Source: Castor canadensis
Lineage: Eukaryota > Chordata > Mammalia > Rodentia > Castoridae
Direction: 5' to 3'
Length of the DNA: 64,000 bases
Assembly (NCBI RefSeq): GCF_047511655.1
Contig: NC_133396.1
Coordinates: 135,913,490-135,977,489 of the forward strand
A program made the translations under genes and the position numbers. Shown here piece after piece: positions 57,001-64,000 of the stretch (its first letter is position 1; each line of letters begins with the position of its first letter). The notes below the pieces were generated by a model. That model saw only the letters and a program-made list of their open reading frames with translations, was not told the DNA's origin and did not search any database.

Positions 57001-59600
57001 TACTCACAAAACATGATCTTAAGTGCAGAAAAGTACATCTCACATTCTTGTATTGATTAGAATAAGAACAGAAAAGAGCCATGTCTTTAGTACAATTCTA
57101 GAAGCATGTATTCAAGAAGCTGGAGAAGTGCATTGCGAAGTGGAAAAGGACCAGAACCTCGGGCCATGTAGGTGCCAGGCAGTCACTTCTAGTGGAGACA
57201 GCTTCTGCCATTCTATATGGTACCCAGTAGAAGCTTCTGTCTAAATCTAGGAATAATTTCTCAACATCCTGGTAAATAAATAAAGTCTAATTTAAGAAAA
57301 TAACTAAGCCTAGCACTTTTGTTGATTAAAAATTATTAGAAGAAAAAATTCAGACTGCTTTGTGAAACAGTATTTTCCATTCAGAATGCAAAAATTTTTG
57401 AGATGGTTTTATGGTTGCTTTCCTTATTTTTCTGTGAAAATAAGGAACATTGTGTAAATATTTTTGATATGAAGACTATGTAAAAAGACCTCAGTTCCAC
57501 ATGTTATACATGTTGTATACATCAGAGATATTTAAATTAATGATAGTTAACTTCATGATTCTTTAACTATGATATCAATAAGCAGCCTACTGTCACTAGC
57601 AAAGTTTAAGAGATAATCTGAAGTGCACAGTATTTTAATTGATTTCCAATAGTTCTTAAAATGCTTTAATGCTAATTTTATTACATTATTTTAATAAATT
57701 TACTCAGATTTAGAGATGATTCCATTCTCTTGTTTTCATTTTGTAAAAACAACATCTTAGGCTCTAATGTATAACAAGTAATTCACAGCTTTTGTAAGCA
57801 TTAGAAAAAATAAAGATGTGAAGAGAGCAATAAAATCAAATCTCTGATTATATTTTGATGTAACTTTACCAGATTTATCATTCAAAGTTTCATAAGAAAA
57901 TGGGATTTATATAATAACTATGACATATGTTTAATTCAGACAATTGATTAAATGTGTTTTTCTATTTCAACATTCTACACCTTTTTTCATGTTTCATTGA
58001 AGACAGTGTTGGAGGACGCTCAACCTGAAAACCACTGATAGGAGCAGGAAATTAGTCAGCCAATCCTTGGTATTTCAATTGGACTCCTCAGTATAATTGC
58101 TCATGTTTGAGCACCCTCTAGTCCACAATCTGTATGTTTCAGTTTTGTGGACATATATGTAACTAATGACTCACTCTCATGTGTAGAGCTACCTCAGAGA
58201 ACTCTGAATTGCTATCCCAGATTTGTCATGCACAGTATTACGGGTTCTGGGATAACTGATACAGATAAGGTAAGATTTTCAAATTAGCTAATGCACTTTG
58301 AAAACTATATTTTGCCACAGGGATTCTGATTAATTGAATTCAGCTAGATTCCACTTTATTTTGATCAGCTAAATGAACAAATAATATTCATCTTGCCTTT
58401 TTACAAACAGGGATATTCTGAAATAGTTATATTCTTAGCATGAAAGAAGATTTTTATTCATAGTCCTTCTTAAAATTAAATCTTTTCCCAGTACAAAGTA
58501 TCAAAGAAAAATACCTAAGCACTGTCTCTATTTCACAAGTATTCCACTAAAATGTGTGATATTTTTATTAGAGTCCACATTGAATTTATGAACTAACAAA
58601 ACAGAATTGGCATCTCAGTGCCATTATCTTATGTGTAAGGTTTATTAAAATCTTATTTACTGTTTCCTTTAATGTGACTTAAGCAATTAATAATTTTCTG
58701 TTTAAATGTTTTGCACATATTTTATGATTATTTCTGGAAGACATCTTTATAGCATTCTCCTGAAATTAGTTTGGAGACTGTACTAATGTCTTGTAAAAAG
58801 GACTTTGGAAGTCATAAGGTTAGAAATCTTTTGCAACCATTTTGTTATAAATAATGATAGAAAGTTAAGTAATGCAATAAATGTTTAAATAACTAAAGGG
58901 TATTTGATGAGCAAGATATTATCTTCATAATCCTTGTTATTATCAACCTCTTTCATTAATTGAGGGTATAAAATGTGGAAAGTAAAATGGTAAATGAGAA
59001 ATCAAAAAGTAGCAAAATCTATGCACCTTGCATACAATGTTATCTCAGTTTTCTTAAATATCCCAATATTATCAATTACAGAATTCTCTTTATAAATTAT
59101 GATAATTCCATATGTTGTAGTTCACAATTTGTTTGGGGTGACATTTGAAAATGTCAATAAATTTTTTCTATGTGCATAGATTATAATGAAAAAATCTATG
59201 TTAGATGTAGAGTAACAAAATGCTCTTTAGAAATTAATAATACAAATAAAGATAAAGCATTGTATATAACACTAGAAAACTTACTATAATAAGTGACAAA
59301 CTGATGCAGAAAAAATAATTCACCATGAGTACGTTAGGTTTTAAAATTATATGCTTCCTTATCTCTTTTAGTTGGTTAAATTGCGAACAAGGAACGCTAC
59401 AATAATTTGCATTTTTTATTACACTAAACATCAATAATATAAACTTAAATTAGGAACAGGTTAAGAAACCACGGGGACATCCAGATATTTACTAACATGT
59501 GTTAGTCTCAAAGATTTGCTGCATTGTTTAAAAACTCTTGAAACAGTTTAATTACATATAATATATTACATTGAATATATTATATGACTAAAGAAGATAC
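54031..59600. other. Long single-copy stretch without recognised genes
   Basis: Five and a half kilobases of AT-rich DNA. Open frames are at most 75 codons and unremarkable. The only structure noticed is the 43-bp tandem duplication at 55,024-55,109 and a short (GT)n at 55,427-55,441. Confidence 0.5.
55024..55109. repeat. 43-bp tandem duplication
   Basis: 55,024-55,066 and 55,067-55,109 are direct copies differing at one position (C at 55,032, T at 55,075). The unit includes GAGTATAGCTTCATACACTT. Confidence 0.95.
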
Positions 59601-59603
59601 AGG

Positions 59604-59682
59604 AACTGCCAGAGTGGCTCAAGTGGTAGAGCACCTGCCTAGTAAGCCTGAGGCCCTGAGTTCAAACTCTGGTACTGCCAAA
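59604..59682 (+). repeat. tRNA-derived SINE monomer, first of a pair
   Basis: A-box-like TGGCTCAAGTGG at about 59,615-59,626 and B-box-like GAGTTCAAACT at 59,658-59,668. It ends GGTACTGCC without a long A-tail. Not a functional tRNA: no complete cloverleaf and no tRNA 3' half. Confidence 0.85.
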
Positions 59683-59697
59683 GAATGAAGCTAAAAT

Positions 59698-59784
59698 TTG
59701 GGATGGGGAAGTGGCTCAAGTGGTAAACTGCCTGCCTAGCAAGCATGAGACCCTGAGTTCAAATTCCAGTACCACAAAAAAAGC
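59698..59784 (+). repeat. tRNA-derived SINE monomer, second of a pair
   Basis: GTGGCTCAAGTGG at about 59,711-59,723, GAGTTCAAATT at 59,755-59,765, then GTACCACAAAAAAAGC with a short A-tail. Same orientation and family as the first copy, separated by about 16 bp. Confidence 0.85.
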
Positions 59785-62700
59785 ATCTGAACAAAAAAAT
59801 ATAAATTTGTATACATTTTAAATGATTGGTCATTAGTTCAGCAGTAGAATAAGATTCAAAGAAATGGAAAAATTCAATAGTAGCAATACCTGTGACTGCC
59901 CTGTGGAGTGCTCAGTACAATGCAATATTCAAAGTGTTTTATATGATTGATATCAGTCTGTAATGTGAAAGTGACATGATATATTATCTTGTTACTATCA
60001 GTATCTTTTAATCCAGATTTCATTCAAACCCTTTGTGCTAACAGTGTAAGTAGAATCAGGGGTGCACAGTAATTTAAAAATGTCATTATTATGTTACAGA
60101 ATTGATCTAACAAAGTCTTGTAATGTATATATATATATATTTTCTGATCATAAGCATTGCAATAAGTTTGTGACTATACAATATAGGGATACAGAGTATA
60201 TCCATTTGCAGTCTTTTAAATTCCATTAGCATATCCTGTTTTCATAATACTATATTAACTATCTAACACATATTTTAAACTTTATTTACTCTTTTCTATA
60301 CTTAACAAGACAGGGATTAATTACATCACCTCAAGAGCTTAGTTTTAATACAAAATTTCATAATAGTGATTTTTCTTTTTGAAGTACATGGTTTTGGTTT
60401 GTTCTTGCATCTAAGTTTTATGAAGTTTCCCAGTTACTCTTAATTACATTTTCAAATACCAATTTCCATTTATATCAGTTTCAGAAAGACAATTTTATTT
60501 TTGATATACAGTTTTGTTAGTCCATTTCACATTGATAATATTTTCCAGAAATAATTCAGTGAGAACCTGATTTGACTAATCATAAATCATTTAATATTTC
60601 TATTTTCAAATTTTTAACTTTAAGGAAAATATTATAGATTTAGCATTTCATGTTGAGGTTTTCAATCATGCTGTATAATTCTGAGTCAATGAAAGTATGA
60701 ATTTTGAATTTGCCTGTGCACTTTTAAGTCTAACATTTTAACCTCTAAATTGTGCTAAGGGATTAAAATTCATGATGAGAAATATATTTTATTTCTCAAT
60801 GATTTAATCTCTTATCCTGACTTATTTTTATTCAAGGCAACTAGGCCAAGTATAAATGTTCTTTTCATGAGCTGGACAACATTTGCATTACATGAATAGA
60901 TAAATAAGCAAAGTCTGGAGGAAAGTACAAAATCAATTAACTAAACAAATCATGCATATAACTCAAAAGGTGTAAATTATAAATGCTGAAACTTGATTCA
61001 GCCTAAAATTCCCCAGGCTTGCCAATATAAGAATGATTATATACTTTTATTTAATGTAATCAATGTGCTATATTGATCTTTCAACTTCAGTCAATTTTGA
61101 AGATAAAAGAAGGTAAATGTGAGAATTCTGGTTCATAGTTATTTAGAGTTTTTAAAAGTGAAACTATATTGCCCTCTTAGGCAATATTGTCAATAAAAAG
61201 AAAGAGTTTGGTTATCTGAAAGTTTATCAGTAAAATGAGTTACTCACCTTGATTCTCTCTGCATGGAGTGATAGATAATATTAGTATCAGAAGTTTTGAA
61301 TGGCTCCAACATTTAGGATCAGTATATTTATTTCTGTGGTAAATATACCTTTCCTTTTGTACTGATTTCCATCTTTTCTCAAACTTCTAGTCATAACCTT
61401 TCTAAGTGAATAAGAGAAATCACATAGCAATTCTGTGCTCAAAATAATTAGAAGCTTTTCCATTTAGCAAAGTGTAACCACAGCTCAATTTTTAGAGGAA
61501 ACAATTTGAGTATCTAAGATGAACTTGAGCCTACACTCCAGTAGTTTGTTGATGAGTTTATCTTCATCATGGCTTTGAGTAACCTTTGATACAATGAACA
61601 TGTCAATAAATTGGGCCTTGAATAAATATTTTTCTTACTTCTCTTCTAGGGTACTTGCTCAGCAATTAGCAAGTAGCCTTTGCCTCCTGCTGACTTTCAG
61701 AGACTGTCAAGTGGCCATGAATCTAGTTAGTTGACAACCAAATTCTCTAAAGCACTCTTGAGAATTAACTGCTCCACTGAACTTTAACTTGAATTTCTGG
61801 TTAATATAGTAAGCTCTCACTTCATTCAATAAATTATTAATAAGGACATCTTTTATTAATAATAAGATTATATTTGAAGATTCTTCCAGGCAACATACAA
61901 ATAATAATTTCCAACTTTATAAAGGGAATGTGTCCATAAGTTTGGCGTATAATATTTTACTTGAACTTTGTAGCATTTTATAGAAGACTGGATTAGAGTT
62001 ACTGTTTACTTATAACGTCACTTCAATCCAATGATTAAACCACTCAATTGCTACAACTGAAACAAATTTCTTCCTATTGTTTCTCTATGGCCATCCTTAA
62101 TCATACTCTGAGGTTACCTATTGATTTTACATTCTATCCTACAATGCTGTTCATTCTGACCTGTCATCACTTATACTCAGAGTCCACTGTTTGGGTTCTT
62201 GAAATGCCATCTGAGAAATTAATCCTAGTACAAGTCCTAGACCAAGACTTCAGGTGGAGATAGATCTTCAGGATGTAAGGAAAATAGATTTTTGAAATTG
62301 ATGACCCATTAATTTAAATACTTATAATTTTTTCATTGGTGTGCTCCTGATTTTATTACATTAGTATACAATTTTTAATACTTTCTTAGTTTAACAACCA
62401 AATTTGTGTCACATGCACTTGATTTATTAATATGTTTGTTTTTAATTTATCTATATATTAGCTTTGATGTTATGTTCACTTTCTCTGGTTGCCCACCTTA
62501 AGTCCATTTTTATCTTTCTGAATCTCTTTGACATTAATTTGGCATGATTCAAGTGATGCAATAATTTGTCATTTTCTTTTATCAGCATCTGCAGGCTTAC
62601 ATGCTTTCAAAAGTTTTTAATAAAATTGTTCCAGCAATTTACTTTGTTATTTGGTTATTCTAGTTGCCAGAAATAAGTTCAGGGTCAAACTTTATCAAGG

Positions 62701-63540
62701 GACCATGAGGCATTATCCCATTAATTTTTACCTGTTTTCCTATAATTTGAGATCTTGGATGTTTTGTCCATATTCAGTCAATCAAGAGTATTATTTTTTT
62801 TCAACTGTATTCCATTACACATTATTTTAAATGGATAAAAATAGAAACATAATGTCTATATTCTAATACTTAAGAATAGGAGAAATTAAGTTATATATTC
62901 TGGTAGATTATTAAAAATATGTAGGCATGTTTTAAGCCCACCACAAAAATTAACACATTCAAAAGTACTTCAAAGCTATGAAATACATTTTTCTCCTTAA
63001 ATTTTTGCCCACAAATTTTTATCATTTAGTCATTTGTCTAGCCTGCAGCAGTTGCTATTATGATATTCTATGAGTGATTTTTCTTTTCCTAGAGATCCTT
63101 CAGCATTTGTTACCTAGAACTGTTCTGTTAGAATACTTGCCCTTTATCCATTTATGTAAAAGAGGTAGATGCATGGTAATTGTATTGTTTGTTTCCTAGT
63201 GATTCCAAGAAACATTACACACATTCAATGAGTTTAAGAAACATTACAGAAAATCAAAGTACAGTTATTATCTCGCTTTCTGTGGGTTCACAATCTCAGA
63301 ATAGTGTAGCCCTACTTGTTCTCTTATTCAAAAAAATATAAAAAATACAAAACTCAGATCAATTGAGCATTTATGGATTCACTTTCAGAGTCATTCAGGT
63401 TGGCCAGATCAGTTACCTGTGGTTGTAGGACTGAGTTTTTCTTAATGGATATCAACTAGGGATCATTTTCTTCTGAGCAGCCCATGAAACTTTCTCCAAA
63501 ATTGATCTTATCTTAGGGCACAAAGTAAGCCTCAGCAAAT
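59785..63540. other. Single-copy DNA, no gene seen
   Basis: AT-rich, no frame above 71 codons and no recognised repeat except a short (AT)n at 60,127-60,140. Confidence 0.45.
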
Positions 63541-63544
63541 ATAA

Positions 63545-64000
63545 GAAAATAAAAATAACCCCTGCATTCCATCTGATCACAATGCATTACAATTAGACCT
63601 CAACAACAAAAGCAATAACAGAAAATATGGGAACAATTGGAAGCTGAACAATACACTCCTCAATGATCAGTGGGTCATTGATTAAATAAAAGAGGAAATG
63701 AAAAGTTTCCTGGAAGTTAATGAAAATGAAAACACAACCTACCAGAACCTATAGGACAAAGAAAGGGCAGTCCTAATAGGAAAGCTTATGGCCATGAGTG
63801 CATACATTAAAAGGACAGAAAGATTTCAAATAAATGACATAATGCTATATCTCAAATTCCCAGAAAAATAAGAGCAAGCCATATCCAAAACAAGGAGAGA
63901 AATAATAAAAATAAATTCCAAAATTAATGAAATAGAGACAAAAAAAAAAAACCATAAAAAGAAGCAATGAAACAAAAAGCTGGCTGTTTGAAAAAATAAA
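63545..64000 (+). mobile_element. L1 ORF2 fragment, plus strand, running off the window
   Basis: Plus-strand reading follows the linker between endonuclease and RT of ORF2: [51 protein letters not shown]. Several stops interrupt it. It begins about 63,545 and is cut by the window end, so its 3' end is unknown. Confidence 0.75.

Noticed and set aside
57023-57244. Plus-strand 73-codon frame as a possible small gene or processed pseudogene
   Set aside because: No homology recognised, no poly(A) tail or target duplication, ordinary surroundings.
59604-59784. tRNA genes, suggested by A and B boxes
   Set aside because: The units are SINE monomers: the B box is followed by GGTACTGCC or an A-tail, not a tRNA acceptor stem.

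Overview
The window reads as gene-poor, AT-rich mammalian nuclear DNA, most likely from a rodent. It is built from L1 LINE copies, two class I (gammaretrovirus-like) endogenous retroviruses, tRNA/7SL-type SINEs, microsatellites and long single-copy stretches. The SINEs (tRNA-derived units with A and B boxes, alone or fused to a B1-like half) and the L1 3' ends with a very G-rich tract resemble repeats I associate with castorimorph rodents, perhaps beaver. That assignment is recall plus inference and was not tested. I found no host protein-coding exon, functional tRNA or rRNA gene, CRISPR array or prokaryotic feature that I could support.

Layout. 1-8.8 kb: single-copy DNA with SINEs, an L1 3' end (1.7-2.15 kb), an L2-like remnant (4.35-5.2 kb) and an ancient L1 tail (7.6-7.94 kb). 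8.8-18.0 kb: a stack of minus-strand L1s inserted into one another, ending in a near full-length element (about 10.69-18.02 kb) with 5'UTR, ORF1, ORF2 and 3'UTR, itself interrupted by a younger L1 tail. 18.5-24.8 kb: a decayed minus-strand retrovirus (ERV-A) with a 5' LTR, gag remnants, a gag-to-protease deletion, RT, RNase H and integrase, but no env or 3' LTR; two L1 tails with clear target duplications sit inside it. 24.8-28.1 kb: mostly single-copy DNA, a possible LTR fragment and another L1 tail. 28,129-36,278: a complete, younger minus-strand provirus (ERV-B) with two ~306-bp LTRs, a 5-bp TGAAC target duplication, a tRNA-His-type primer site, gag-pro-pol with stops and frameshifts, and an env frame open for 441 codons. 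36.3-43.8 kb: single-copy AT-rich DNA with microsatellites. 43.8-54.0 kb: SINEs, L1 tails, an ancient plus-strand L1, a MaLR-like fragment and a twin-primed (internally inverted) L1. 54.0-63.5 kb: single-copy DNA with a pair of tRNA-SINEs. 63.5-64.0 kb: a plus-strand L1 ORF2 fragment running off the window.

How the parts relate. In ERV-B the LTR carries promoter and poly(A) signals, gag-pro-pol would have supplied particle and replication functions, and env a glycoprotein. Gag, pol and the membrane-anchor part of env are now broken, so the element cannot work as a virus. The best candidate for something functional is the long env frame, which would encode an anchorless surface-type glycoprotein. 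Most L1s and both ERVs lie on the minus strand, which would fit (but does not prove) an intron of a plus-strand gene. I did not find a convincing previously undescribed system.
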